64,000 bases of DNA from NCBI RefSeq assembly GCF_037176765.1, contig NC_090024.1:59812861-59876860 (forward strand), given 5' to 3'. A program made the translations under genes and the position numbers. The stretch comes from Anolis sagrei (lineage: Eukaryota > Chordata > Lepidosauria > Squamata > Anolidae). Of the stretch, positions 40,998-54,600 are shown piece after piece (the stretch's first letter is position 1; each line of letters starts with the position of its first letter). The notes under the pieces were generated by a model that was not told where the DNA came from, made no database searches, and worked only from the letters and a program-made list of their open reading frames with translations.

Positions 40998-42344
40998 GAA
41001 ATTGTTGTGCCAGTCATAGACTGTGTCAAGTGAATCAGTACTGGAAAAAGTGGGGCATGTACATTCACTATATATAAAAATAATTGTTTAATTCTTTGAT
41101 GCATGTCTTTTAGCATATTACCAAGCACATCCAGCTGCAATTATCTTATCATACATAATAATTATACATACAAGTATTTAGAAAACAGAATACACAGAGA
41201 GGGTCCTGTTTGCATTCTGAGTTTTTTCCCATCTGGATTTGGTAATTTACAAACAGTTAAGGTACTACAAGATTCCAGAATAGTAAAACATCTCCGGAAT
41301 ATGAAAAAATGTAGCAATTTTAGTGCCCTCGTTATTCAAAGTTGGTGTTGTACAACCTATTTTGTTTAAAAACAACAGTAATGCAACTGCAACGAGAATT
41401 ACCCACACTGGTGTGTGTTCCTGGTGTCAAGACCCCGGACTGACAATTCTGCTTCTTGGTTTGACATATTGGTTTTAGAAAACACTGTTTAAACATTCAG
41501 CACCGTCAACGTGCCTCCAAATGCACTCTAACATAGAGCACCAATTGCGAACACTACAGAGTGCAAGTCTAACTATCTCCACAGAGGGAAAACTGCAGAG
41601 GCTGCTAGTGTGTGGCTAAAACTGAGACAACCACAAAAAGGACACCTCTCTCACATAGCATATGAATGGAATCAAGTACAAAAGTGAAAGCATAAGACAA
41701 GTTGCAGGTAGAGTCATTGTGTGTGTGTGTGTACATATGTAGTAGTGTAATCTTAAGAAAAAGAAAAGAAGTTGTACAGAGGGGATGAAATCAAAAGAAT
41801 CAAGGGGTTAGAAAATGCCACCTGAAGACTGGCACCTGAAGAATGTGAAACCACATTTCTCCTTTTCAGTAGTTTTGTTTTCTCCAGATGGTCCCAATTT
41901 TTCCCCATTCTTTAATATACATTATTGTAGCAATGATGCAAGGCTGGCACATTCAGTGTCTCACAAATGAACAATCCACCCACCTATCGGGAAAAGTGCA
42001 CTTCCAGTATCAGATACAAAAATAGATTGGCACATCACTGACACAGTGAAGAAACACACCACAACCTGCCACCACTTGAAGGATTCTTCAATAAGCTGAA
42101 AACCACCAGCTTACAAAAAAGCTGACAAAATTCCAAGTAACTGAATGGAACAGTGAAAAAGAAGCATGAAATGAAGGCTACTGTAGATCCTCATTCTTTT
42201 CAGGAGAGATAAGCATAACTCAAAGAAGTTCTTATTTGGTCCATTTGGTATGAATCTAATCCATCCACTGCTCATTTGCATGCAACTCATGCGCTTAGTT
42301 AAACAGTTCCTGTAGCCTGAGAGTCTTAAAAAGGAATTTACTGC

Positions 42345-42350
42345 TTTATT
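42345..42350 (-). promoter_or_regulatory. Candidate proximal polyadenylation signal of CABLES1
   Basis: AATAAA on the - strand, about 160 bp after the stop at 42508-42510. Use would give a short 3' UTR. Confidence 0.4.
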
Positions 42351-42507
42351 CCTATTATCTTGTCAAAAAGCTGCACTGAAAAAGAGTACAATGGGTCTTG
42401 GGGCATCTGTGTCCCATTTTTGCATTTCCAGTAGTAATTCTGCTCTTCTGAGCTCAACAGAAAGTAAGTTTTTAAACCCCTCCCCCTTCTTGGAAGGGTA
42501 GCCAATG

Positions 42508-42648
42508 CTAGGAGTTTTGGATCAAGCGTCTATAATGTGGCATGACTTCATGTTCAGGTAGATGGAGAGCAAACTCCAAGGCCACTAACGCTGGAAATTC
42601 ATAGGCAATCAGTTCTCGCCTGTTCAGCCGAAACTTCTCTTCCAGTTT
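42508..42648 (-). CDS. CABLES1: CABLES1 terminal exon
   Basis: Acceptor CCTATATTACAG. Encodes [40 protein letters not shown] and RLIQNS, then TAG. This is the end of the cyclin-box fold. Confidence 0.95.
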   Translation of the reverse strand, partial: KLEEKFRLNRRELIAYEFPALVALEFALHLPEHEVMPHYRRLIQNS

Positions 42649-45600
42649 CTGTAATATAGGAAGAAAAAAAACACACACATATAAGATGTATTTTAATATG
42701 CATATACATATATACATATACATACATATGTATATTAAAAATACATCTTATTGCATTTCAATAGCAGTTGTGCCAAAACCCATTTGGAAATTGGTTGTGT
42801 ACATAATATAACATTTTCCCAATCATATTTACAAGTTAAAAGTACATCTACCTAGTCCTTTTCCATTGTTTTTCCCCCATCTTTTACATGACACAATACA
42901 GAGGTAGGGACTCTTTAATGTTCCAGATGCTATAGAATCACTGTTCCTACTATGCTTCCCCATAGTCTGATACTAATAGGAACTAGAGTCCAACAACTGG
43001 ACAGCTACAGATTTTTCACATAGTATAATAAATATATCACAAGTTTAGCCCATTTTTTCAACAGAGTCATGGCCCCAACTGTCTTCCTTCACACCTTTTA
43101 TTGCCAAAGTACGATAGTCTAGGAATACTTACATCTATGAGATGTTTCACCTCGTGCTTTTTGAGATCGCTGCCAATTTTGGCAGCTAGTAGCACACAGG
43201 CCCCTGCACACAGCTTCCTGTTCTGCTTGTTGAGTTTTCCCTTGAGAGCAAGCTTCTCAAAATAGACAAAGGCCATGGCTACAGTGGGTTCCTCGAAACC
43301 ACACTCTTCTTGGGCTAGTTTGCGCATCTCTCGCTTCAAGCTGAAAGGAAACAAAAATACAGTGTAAAAGAAAACTGGGAGCTATAATGCTAATGCCTTT
43401 AATGCAGTGAATGTTAAAAACCAGACAATGCACATGCTAGTGAATGAGCTGAAACCGCAATGCTGTATTATGTTATTCTGAGTGTAATCTGCCCCCTCTA
43501 GTTCTGAACACTGAAATGTCCATGTTTAAAGTCCATGTCGAAAGTGCGCAATTCACCTTGCCTGCTTCCTATCACCACCTCCCACTGTGTTAGGCAAGGA
43601 ACAGAGTTGGAGGTCAGGGAACAAAAACAGAGTGGAGTTGAATGGAGTGCCAAGAGGATTTCTCAGCAAGGAAACATTCTAGTGTAACAACAGGTCTTCC
43701 CCTCTTCCTCTCATTCACTCCTTATCTTACGATTTCTGACTTGTAAGATAAGGAGTAGGAATGGGGAAAGACTAGCCTTATCTGCTTTGATAATCTGGAT
43801 TAAATGGCAGTGTAGAAAGGGGGCCTACGTAACTTATCCTACCTTGACCCCCCAAAACCCTGATGGTGAAATCATTCAACTATCTTCTGATGATCAGCAG
43901 AATTTCCCTCCATCCCAATGCACTGACCCCTGGTAAAAGAGTAGTTTCGGGGAGGGAGGGTTTTGATTTGCATTCATAACAATAGTGTCAAAACTATGAG
44001 TAAGTAATGAATAACAAATGCAATTCCATGGCATTTTTACCTTCTTATTTTACTAAGTGTCAGCTTGATGTGAGGGAATTTCTCCTTGAAAGTCTCATTC
44101 ATATCTTTCTTAAGGTCAGACGGCTTCACATAATCAATGACTGTTGTCTGTAATAGAGTAAAAAACAAACAAACAGTAAGATTCTTTTTTTATATCTTTT
44201 TCATGTTGAATTAGAATATAGGCAGTGGTTGTGCTATGAAAATGACCTAAAATCCACTTTGGCAACTGCTATGAGGAATAAGATTATATGGCATTTCATT
44301 CAGAGCTCTAGGGAAGGCACCCTCAAACACCCTCCAGCTGTTTGGGCCTCCAACTCCCAGAATTCCTGGCCAATGAACAAGCTGGCAAGGGCTTCTGGGA
44401 GTTGGAGGCCAAAACACCTGGAGGGCTGCAGTTTGAGGATGCCTGCTCTAGAGTGTAAGTTCCCTGCAATAAATAGCAACAGAACATTTTATGGATTGTA
44501 AATATAAATGCTGTGCATTGTCTTATTAACATAATAGTATTGCAGCGTTAACATGCTTTGGAACCACATTAACATACTCCGGAAAGATATATATTAAAGA
44601 AGCATGCTTAACTTTACTGTAATTCTAGCATTCTGAAATATGATGGCAATTAAATATTTTCAACCAATTACCTACTTATGGTTTCACTGAAACTTGTGGA
44701 GCCCCCGGTGGCGCAGTGGGTTAAAGCACTGTGCCGGCAGGACTGAAGACCGACAGGTCGCAGGTTCAAACCCGGGGAGAGGCGGATGAGCTCCCTCTAT
44801 TAGCTCCACCTCCTCATGCGGGGACATGAGAGAAGCCTCCCACAAGGATGATAAAACATCAAAAATCATCCAGGCGTCCCTTGGGCAACGTCCTTGCAGA
44901 CGGCCAATTCTCTCACAACAGGAGCGGTTGCTCCTGACACGACAAAAAACAAACAAACCTGAAACTTGTATAGTTGAATGATTATTAAATGAATTTAATA
45001 AAGATGTTATTAATATATATAATGCACTACATTAAGGTTTTGTGGGTCAGAGCTCTCCTTGTCAGATGCATGATGTTATTCCCATCTATCATGATCATGC
45101 ACATGCACACGCACACAATCCAGTTTTTATTTATCTGATTTTATTTGTAATTAGCAGTGCTAAAAGACCATAAATGAAAGGGATAGCAAAGGGTTCATGC
45201 ATAGGTCACCTTGTTATCTTATTTACAAAAGGTTTATTGCTGACAGTGTTTTCTTTACAACTATGCTGTGCTATAACTGTAGTGAGTAAGAAATCATGGT
45301 AGACCAATGTGTTCTCATACTTGTTTCTCAGTGAGGTCATTCATAATATCTAATCTCTTTACATCTATCTATTCTCTTCTGTGCAGACTAATTGATTTAT
45401 ATTTTGCAGATAGAAGAGGAACTTGGTGGTGGTAGCAGTCAGAAGTATTTCAGGAGAATTAATGGTATGGCTAACATTAGTCTCTGCAACAGTGTGATCA
45501 GAATTGAGGAGAGGATGGAATTGTTGAAACCGTTCCAGAAACATTTCGCTATCCAAGTTATTTGCACAATTCAAAACTTGCCCTAAGGTTGTCATTTTAT

Positions 45601-48600
45601 GTATTTTTGTTATTGTTATTGTTGTTGGTGGTACTGAAATTAGGGTGCATCAAATTGCTGCCAATTTGTAAGCTGCCTTGAGTCGCCTTCAGGCTGAGAA
45701 AGGCGGGATAGAAAGATCGTAAATAAATAAATGAATGTTACAATTGGTGGTGTCTTACAATTGAAAAAAAGGTATACATGTTGCCCTTTTTCATACTCCA
45801 CCAACAAAAGAATGCCGTAGGAATCTTACAGCAGTTAACTATCTCTGCAGTGTATTTAAGAGGAGGAGAGTTTAGTCAAAACATACGCAGCCTTATCTAA
45901 GAATAGGGTTCAGCAAAATGAGGAATTAATATGTTTTATTTTCTACAGTACCACAAATAATTGAAAAAAGCAAAGCATTCACAGCAGCAAAACCACTGAG
46001 TTGGGAAACACTGCTATAAATGTTATCTGATCTAGAAGATTTAGTTTAAATGTTACACTGAAACATATTCAAAGATTAATGCAAAATTATTTTACTGCAA
46101 TATTTGTGGTAACAGAAGGAGAAGAGCATGTATTTTGTTTATATTTATGAAAAAATGACTAAACCTGAAATAACATTAATTTTTGTAGGGTATACTTCTT
46201 AACAGCTGGTATCAACACTAATTTTCTTTCACTGAACTATGCCTGCAGTACCTTCCACTTCACTCACCCACTTTCTCAAATAAAAATCTGATTTAGTACA
46301 ACTAGGTAAACTAAGGGTGGGCCTGAATCTTTTCAAACTTTGTTTTGATTACTTGTGACTGAATGAGAAGCAAGATATTTTACAGAAAAATTGCAGAAAA
46401 AAATGCAGCCCTATACCTCTGGCAGCTGGCAAGCTGCAAAATAACCCCCGGAAACGGGAATGCAACATTCCCCTAGAAAGCCAGGAGAGATTTCATGCTG
46501 TATCACTTCCAATTTTGTCTCAAAACAACAGCTCAGACTTCAGGAATGCAATAGGAGCAATTATTTAAACCAAAATTGTGATAACATTTGAATTTGCTGC
46601 AAAGTGTAGTTGCTGGGTGTGTATGTTTATTAGATGATCTCCTGTTAGCTGTGAAAACCCACAATATTTTCTGGGAGCAAAATTCTCATTTTCAAACATG
46701 GACTGCAAGTTGGTGCTATGTGAAGTATAGGTCCTTCTTTTAAAAATGAAAATAAACCATCTTAGCACAGGTTAAGCATCCCTGATTTAGAATTCATAAA
46801 TCTGAAATACTCCAAAATGGTCTATGTGGATGGTTGACACAGTGCTTCTTTGTGACAAAAAAATCAAACTCAACGATACAGTCTGAATTGACAATACTTA
46901 GTATTCTGTGGTTTTGAGTGATGGTTGACCAGGCAGGAAGGTAATTGTGGAGGTGATCTCTGAACAAAGCGGTTATGTGAGGAGTCAAGGTTGGCAGCAA
47001 ATAGGGATAATCCCCTAAAGTGTTCTTGGGACAATCACTCAGTTATTTCAATGCTGCAATATGGAGAAACTTCAGTCTTGGTCTGTACTTCTGTTGGGCT
47101 CCATCTGGCTTGCACTGTGCAGACGAGTACTGATGGATGAGTGAGCGTCTCTTCAATCTGAGGTGGAGGGATGGAATGGCTCCGAAAAAACTGTTAATGC
47201 TGCCAACTGAATGATAAACCCATTTTTCGGGTTATAATCCTCATCTCCTGATTGTTCTTCAGCTTCAAATCTCTAGCCTTTTTTGAAGAGGCTGGCCTTG
47301 TCAAATGGGAAATCACCTATCACCTCCTTGGCCACAGAGGAAAGACTTGAAGGACATATCAATGCGTGTTGGCGAATGGCTACTGTGTTGCACAACATCT
47401 ACTCACAAAGACCTGAATGAAGTTAGCAGGATCCAAGGATAACATTGTGCTAAGAAAATGAAGTCAAAAAGTTACTGATCTAAAGAGATCTCAGAAGACA
47501 AAAACAAAACTGTAGACTCGTAAAGAGTACAACTTCCTGAATTTGGCTGCAGCACAGATGAGAGGAATTCAAGTGTTATGGTGGCAACCAGACCTCTTAC
47601 GCACTTAGGAGGGGACAGAGTTACCACTAAAGATTTTCTGCCTAGTGATTCTAGAAGGTTCTGAAGAGGCTCTGCACAGGCGCAGAATACCCAGCGTGTG
47701 AATTCACAGATGATCTAGTATTGTGCAAAAACAATGCATAATATGCAAAATATGCTTTACTCTCAGCAGGTTCGTTGGAGACCTCCATGTGCCCTTTGTA
47801 ACTTTTGCTATTTGCAGGCTTCTAAAACTTCTAAGGCACACTTTTAACATATTATGTGCACCATTTTCCTTTTACATCTCCAGGAGTAGACCTGTGGAAC
47901 CATTCAGTAATCTCTTTGATGAAAATATTTAAACTGGTTTGCGTGAAAAGTACACATTAGGCTTTTCGATAGCAGGAACACGGGGTGACACAATACTTTG
48001 GGGGACAATAAATGTTTATTCTAAGTTCTTCTGATTCATTCTATGTACTCTCAAAGTCCAAATATAGAGTTCCACCTGCCCCCCCCCCCCCCCCACGCAC
48101 AAAGTAACAACTAATGTTGCATTTTTTTTTTAGAAAAACGCTGAGTGCCCTCTTCAGCTCCTTTGGCTGTTTAAGGACAGCAAATATAGCTGTATTATTC
48201 AACATTTCTTAAATGTGGGGGGGGGCACTACACCAAATTGCAATAGAAATCCTACTGGAAAATCCACAAAAAAACTTCAAAACAGTTCATTACAGTAATT
48301 ATTTTGGGCATAACAATATAATCTCTTAAATATGTACAGACAAGTGAAGTAGGACTGCTTTTTTAAAAGTTGACTCATGATACATATTCTTTCTTCCTTT
48401 CTCTGACACTCAATACCTTTATAAATACTAAAAGCAAAATACAAGGATGTTTTTCCACTGAAAAGAATTGCCAGTGGAATTGGTAAGGGGAATCTGCTAT
48501 CAAATTCTTCTACCAAAATCTGCCCTGGAGAGCTGGCAAACACTCCACACACAGCAGACTTTCAGGAAGCCTGGGAAGTTGTAAAGGGAAGGAAAAAAGA

Positions 48601-51600
48601 AGGTCTTGTTATTATCAGATATATCCTGATGCAACGTTGGATCTCAGCATTGCAGCACATTCGGAAGACAGATAGGTATTTCACCCTTTCCACCAGAACA
48701 TCCTGTCTCCTCTATATATCACTTGTTACTTCTTAACAATTGTTCAGCTAGAATTTGGCACTTGATAGAAAAGATCATGTATTCCTTTTCTGCCTATGTA
48801 TTAGGCACATGAAGAGCAAGATATATCTGTCTGATATATCTTTTTTGAAGCATACTTTTTACTTTTATACCAGCTGAGAGCATGGAAGACATTGGCCCAG
48901 TTTCCTGCATATTATTAAGTCCCTAAAATCAGCGGAATAGATCAACATGGTAGACTGTTTATTTTTGAGGACATGAAATGTGTTGTTAGCTCATAAACTT
49001 TGAGGAGAGCTGGCATCAGTCCACTGGAACTGGGAGCTATTTATCCTGGCTAGCAGTCAACTATTCAACCAGACACCGCAAGCAAAGTCATGACCTGCCA
49101 TCTCCTTTGGTAGAATGGACAAAACCTGAGGAGGTCTGCAGCCCCAAGTATGCCAGTTCAAACATTTGACATCACCACCAGCAAGACCAGTTACCCTGGA
49201 GACCTATTTCACTATCCACATCACCCTAACTAATTTTTGAAGTTTTCCAGCAACCAAGCAGTGATGAAAACAAGCTGAAACAAAACCCAGCAGAAACAAT
49301 CCATCTCTACACAGATCATTTAAAATAATTGCCAAGCAGGACAAAGATCAAACATTTAGCAGTTCAAATTACTAAATGCAGATCTTCTAACACTGTTTAT
49401 ACCAGCACACCAGTCACATTATGTGGACAAACATGGGCTACACTGCACCATCTCACTATAATGTGGTGTCTTTAACCAAGCGGACTCTGACACTTGAGTT
49501 TCAGTTTGAGATAATACTACTTTATTCCTTCATTTTTCAAAAAACTAGTACTGTGATTTAAATACAGAGCAAGCTAATTATGTTTAGATCTCACTGAAGT
49601 CCCTGTTTAACGTTTGTTGCTAATAATTAACCTATGTCCAAATAATTTCAATGTGACCTGAACAAACTGATTTATTCTAGATCCAGCTCATTCAATATTT
49701 CATATTTATTTATTTATTTGCTTCATTTGTATACCGCTCTTCTCAGCCTTCAGGCTACTTTTTTGGACTACAACTTACAGAAATCCCCATAGCTATTCAC
49801 CTGGGATAATGTAGGAGTTGTGATCCTGATAAAGTAACTTTTCTAAGGTCTGTCAGCTGCCTTTCAAAATTGGATACGGGAATGAGTCTCCTTGGGGAGA
49901 TAGGTGTGGGATATAAATAAAGTTATTATTATTATTATTAGTTTTATTATAATGATGTATTGGTATTTATGGATAGTTCTGTGAAGCCTGCATACTACTC
50001 AGGCAATATAACGCAACCCTGGTTTGCAACTCAATCATCATCAAAGGTAGGTACTAGCCACAGCTTGTTAACAGCAAAATGCTAAGTGTAATTTTCAAGT
50101 AATATACAGGCAGTCCCCAAGTTACAAACATCCAACTTACAAATGACTCATAGTTAAGAATAGAGGTGAAACAATAGGAAGTGAGAAAAATATACCCTTT
50201 GAAAGGGAGAGTTCTGGGAGAGTTATCATGGGGAGAAAGAGTCTCCACTGAAGCTTTCCCACCAATCCTTGTTTCCACAATGATCCAAAATTTTCAAAAT
50301 TCAATTATCACAGGGACAGAAAGTGAGGTGAAATCTTCTGAGTGGGGGCACAGACAGCAAAACAAACACAAGGTGTTCACCCTTCCCTAATTTGAGGACT
50401 GCCTGTAAGGAATCAATGTTGGAGTCTCCTGCTCCTGTGTTCCTCTGACCAGCTGTCTACTCATTGTGTCTGTCTGTTTCACAAAAATAATAAATAGTTT
50501 ATATGCCTAAGGTACCTGACATTATTTTGAGTACAGTCCTGGGGATTCCTTTTATCGCCACCAGAAGGATATCACTATAAAAGGCAACCTAAATAATTTA
50601 TACTATGCTGAACCATAGAAATAAAGAAATATTTAGTGGCTCCACATGAAAAGCAAAGGAGTGCCATTTGTTAATAAGATGATCACCATCCTGTTTTTAA
50701 ACTGCTCCAATAAACCAGAATCACTCATTTTATTCCCTTATGCCATCCTAGATAGAAGACCCACAATGTTATTATCAAGAAGGGTATAGTACTGAAATAA
50801 TTAGCAGCTCATTATTCTGGGCCCTTTTTCAAAGGCCCTAAAATCCAAAAGAAACCAGGATAAAAGCGGGATTGGCTAAATAATGCTTGCTGAAAATGCA
50901 CACTGAATTACATAGGCTGGATTCAGAAACTAGATTTTATGGCAGTTTAGATGGGGCTTAAGACAATGGATACAGACATGTGACATTAATAAAGCTTGTA
51001 CTGGAAACCCCCAGAAAAATACTGAGACATTGTACAGTACAGACGATCAAGGGGAATAAACTGCTGGTAATTCAAGGCTTTTCTAGTCAATTTGGAGGAA
51101 CCCTTGGAAGAGCTGTGTATATCAAAGGTAGAAAACCTAAGGCCCTCAATCAACCTTGTATTGCCTCTGCACATAATCATGGTTTGGTGGTCTCCTGGTT
51201 TTTGTAAAATTTTCTTCTCCATTCTAAGAAGAAAAAGGCTTGTAAGGCTTCATTACTGATGATAAAATATGTTGCTATTTTGATGCCATCCATTAATACT
51301 ACTTTCAAGAATCTTCTGGAACTGGATTTGGCTAAAAGATAATTTTGGTAAATATCCTTGAGAAAAGAAAGTTAAGAAGGTGTTGCTTGAAGTAACAATG
51401 GTTGTAGAAGCAAAATCACTGAACTCCTTGGAACTTTTATTATTCATTTGACTATAAATAGTCAGTAGTGAACTGTGTGTTAACAGAAGCTATCTTAGCC
51501 ATAGTGATGGGTTGTCAGATAGGAAGTCACACATGATTAAAAAAAAACCTCTGCCAATGTATTTAATTATTTATTTCACATGTCTTATTGTTTAATTGAT

Positions 51601-54600
51601 TGTGTTTGCGTGATGTAGGGAGCACCTAAACTTTTTCAACTATATTTTCCTGTACTTTATTCTCCTAACAAGGCTGTTAATGGGGTCAGATAAAATGATT
51701 GGATGACTTAACAGTGTGAGATTAAGCAGGGAAGGATTCATTTCCCATGACCTATGGCTCTTTTGATTTTTTAAAAAAGACTATTTCTCCCTTGTCTTTA
51801 TTTTCATATAATCATAGTACTATAGATTCAAAAGAGACCACAAAGGCTATCCAATCCAACCCCTTCCATGCAAGAATACACAGTCAAAGGAATCTCAACA
51901 GATGGTCATCCAATTTCTGTTTAAAAACCTCCAAAGAAGGAGACTTTACCACACTTCAAATGTTATTGTAGTCAACTACCATCAACTCGATTTTCACTTA
52001 TGGTGACCCTATGAAAAGAGACTTTCAGGTCACTTAGGATGCATCTACACGGTAGAATAAATGCAGTTTAACTTTAACTCCCATGAAAAGCACAGGATTA
52101 ACTTTATCCTGTTCAGTTTAAGTTGGATCAAACATGACTCCAAAGTTATAATCAAGTTCAAAGACCAACCCTTTTGATATTATTATTAAACATGACTCAC
52201 CATATATGAAGGGAATATCAATACCCGCTTATGCTTTCCACATGGCCACTGAGGATCATCTAAAAGATTTGGGTTGTATTCAATATATTCTCCCAAGTCA
52301 CTGCCTGCAAAGATTAAAGAAAGCAAGCAATTGCATAAGGTAATGCAAGAGTCATAAAAACAACAGAGCAAAAGCTTATAGTCAAATTTATGTAATATGA
52401 TTCATGTACTTTCTGCATATGAAGCATGTGCTTAAATTGTGAGTGGGCTGAGACATTATTGTAGATATGATCTATATGGATAATCAAATACAGTTTATCC
52501 AAAATAAAATGAAAAAAATCTGAAATGTGAAGCTCTTCTGGTCCCACACACTTTGAATAAGGGATATTCAATCTGTATTTCAAACATCAGCAACTACATT
52601 AAGGCCAGTGCTTTATGTGTTTGCTAGACCTGGGAGAATGGAACATAGAGCAACAGTTGTTATCTTTAGAAAACATTGCCACTCTGTTTGCAAATGGCCA
52701 ACTGGTTCAAGAGTTCAGATGTTCCAAAATATTACCTGTATCAATGCTCCCTTGGGTACTGTTAGCCCTTCCCAACGATAGGCTACGATGGCTTGCATTG
52801 CGAAACTGAATGGATGAAGTGGAGTCTATGGTGTTTCTCCGTGCTCCCAAGGCATTAGTTGGAAAAAGAAATTGGGTATAAGAAACAGTCTAGACAGAAA
52901 GAAAGAAAGAATGAAAGGGAGATATAAGGTTAGTACAGGTTAAGTGCAAGTTTAACCTCCCTTATCCAGAAATCCAAACTCCTTACAAAATGAAAACTTT
53001 GTTTCCAGCTGCCCACTTTTGCCTTTGGGAGAGCACCTCTCAGATCCTCAGTCTCTATCCAGCCTCGTGTTTTGTATGTGAAGGATGGAAAGAGATTGGA
53101 AAGAGACTGATCTGTGAAATAGTGGGAGTCATGGATTTGTGCAGAGTAAATTGCCTTCCCACTTGGAAAGGGGGGGGGGGACTGGTAGTGTGAGTGGTGA
53201 TAAGATGGGGCACCCTCAAGTCTTTCTCTTCATTTTCCTGGAATTTATCCCCTTTTCCTGTGGAGGTGGGGATTTACTTTCGATTCTCCGTTGTTCTTTC
53301 ATTCAGGGCCGAGTTGGCGAGTGAGGAGATTTACTGGGTTTGGGCCTAAATACGTTCTTTATGAGTTGAACATTCTGAAATCATATCAACAGTGATGAAA
53401 ACACACTGTTTTAAAAAACATCTGGAGAATATATTCACAGGCTTTACATTTCCACTAGGATAATATAATGTGAAATTTAGCTTAGGAAGCTTAATATTTT
53501 ATACTTTTCTGATAACCACTCTTACCTTCCCATTGGCTCCCAGTTCCACACCTTCAAGGCCAACTATATCTTTCAAGCAAACTCCTGCGGAAGTGTGACA
53601 CTGTCTTCCACCTTCCGTTTTCACATCTCTGAGGAGGAGAGAGCAGCAATGAGTAAGAAAGTTAGTTATACAGCTTTTTTATCCAAACAGTAGCAGTTTG
53701 AAAGTTGGACTATGGCTGAATCCATATTGCCATCAACTGCATTATAATTTAAACATTGTTCCATTATCTGGGTGGAGTCCATTAGGGGGAGCTAGAGAGA
53801 GAAGGGTTTATCTCATTTTTGCTGATTATTTTCCCTCCCGACTTTCCGTTTCATAAACAAGGGTTATTTCCACGACAGGGACATGGGGGGGGGGGGGGGG
53901 GGGGAAGGGAAATAACAGGAAAACAGGGAGAAATGGTTTTACTCTTTCAACCCACCCACACCTCTCATAAAATAGACTATATTTTCTCTAATGCTCCCTA
54001 GTGGCCTCTGCCCGGATAATGAAACAGGACTGCAGTTCCAAACTCCATTATATGACAGGGTAGATCCAACCTATGACTCTGGAGACCAGATTCACCTCCC
54101 ATTTCTGCTGTGAAAACTCATTACTTGATCTTGGACAAGTCTTGGCTATGTGGGTGGAAGTACTTAGTCTACTTTTAGATAAGAGGTCCTAGTGTACTAA
54201 CTCACAGAACTGTTCTGAAAGCAACAAACATTGCAGTCAAAGTCTAACACTTTCTGCTAGTTACCGTGAAATATACTTCTATATGACTGACTGACTGTCT
54301 CATCCACTCAATTTATAGACTGCCTTTACCCCATAGTTAAAAGTTAAGCCAGCCTACAATTAAACAGATACAAATGAAATGGATTTAAGGTGTCCAGCAG
54401 TAATTATACCTGAATCAATCTTACATTCTTGTCTAACTGGCAATTTTTGATTGCTCATAGGACCAGCAAGTGAGGTCCACTTTGATCAGGACTGGGTGTT
54501 CTGGTTACTCCTTTTCCTGGTGGTGTTTCCTATCTCTTTCCTTGTTAGTTATATCCATGGAATAAAGCAGTTTGATAATGATCATATTTAAAATCAATGT

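Noticed and set aside
43067-43132. Protein extension past HEVKHLID in the cyclin-box frame
   Set aside because: It reads into the intron after a clear GTAAGT donor; the next exon continues with KLEEKF.
44698-44958. tRNA gene from A- and B-box-like text
   Set aside because: It is a SINE head: no cloverleaf of tRNA length, with SINE body, tail and target duplication.
45392-45586. 64-codon + strand frame and its 76-codon reverse frame
   Set aside because: No conserved text and no splice sites fitting CABLES1 phases.
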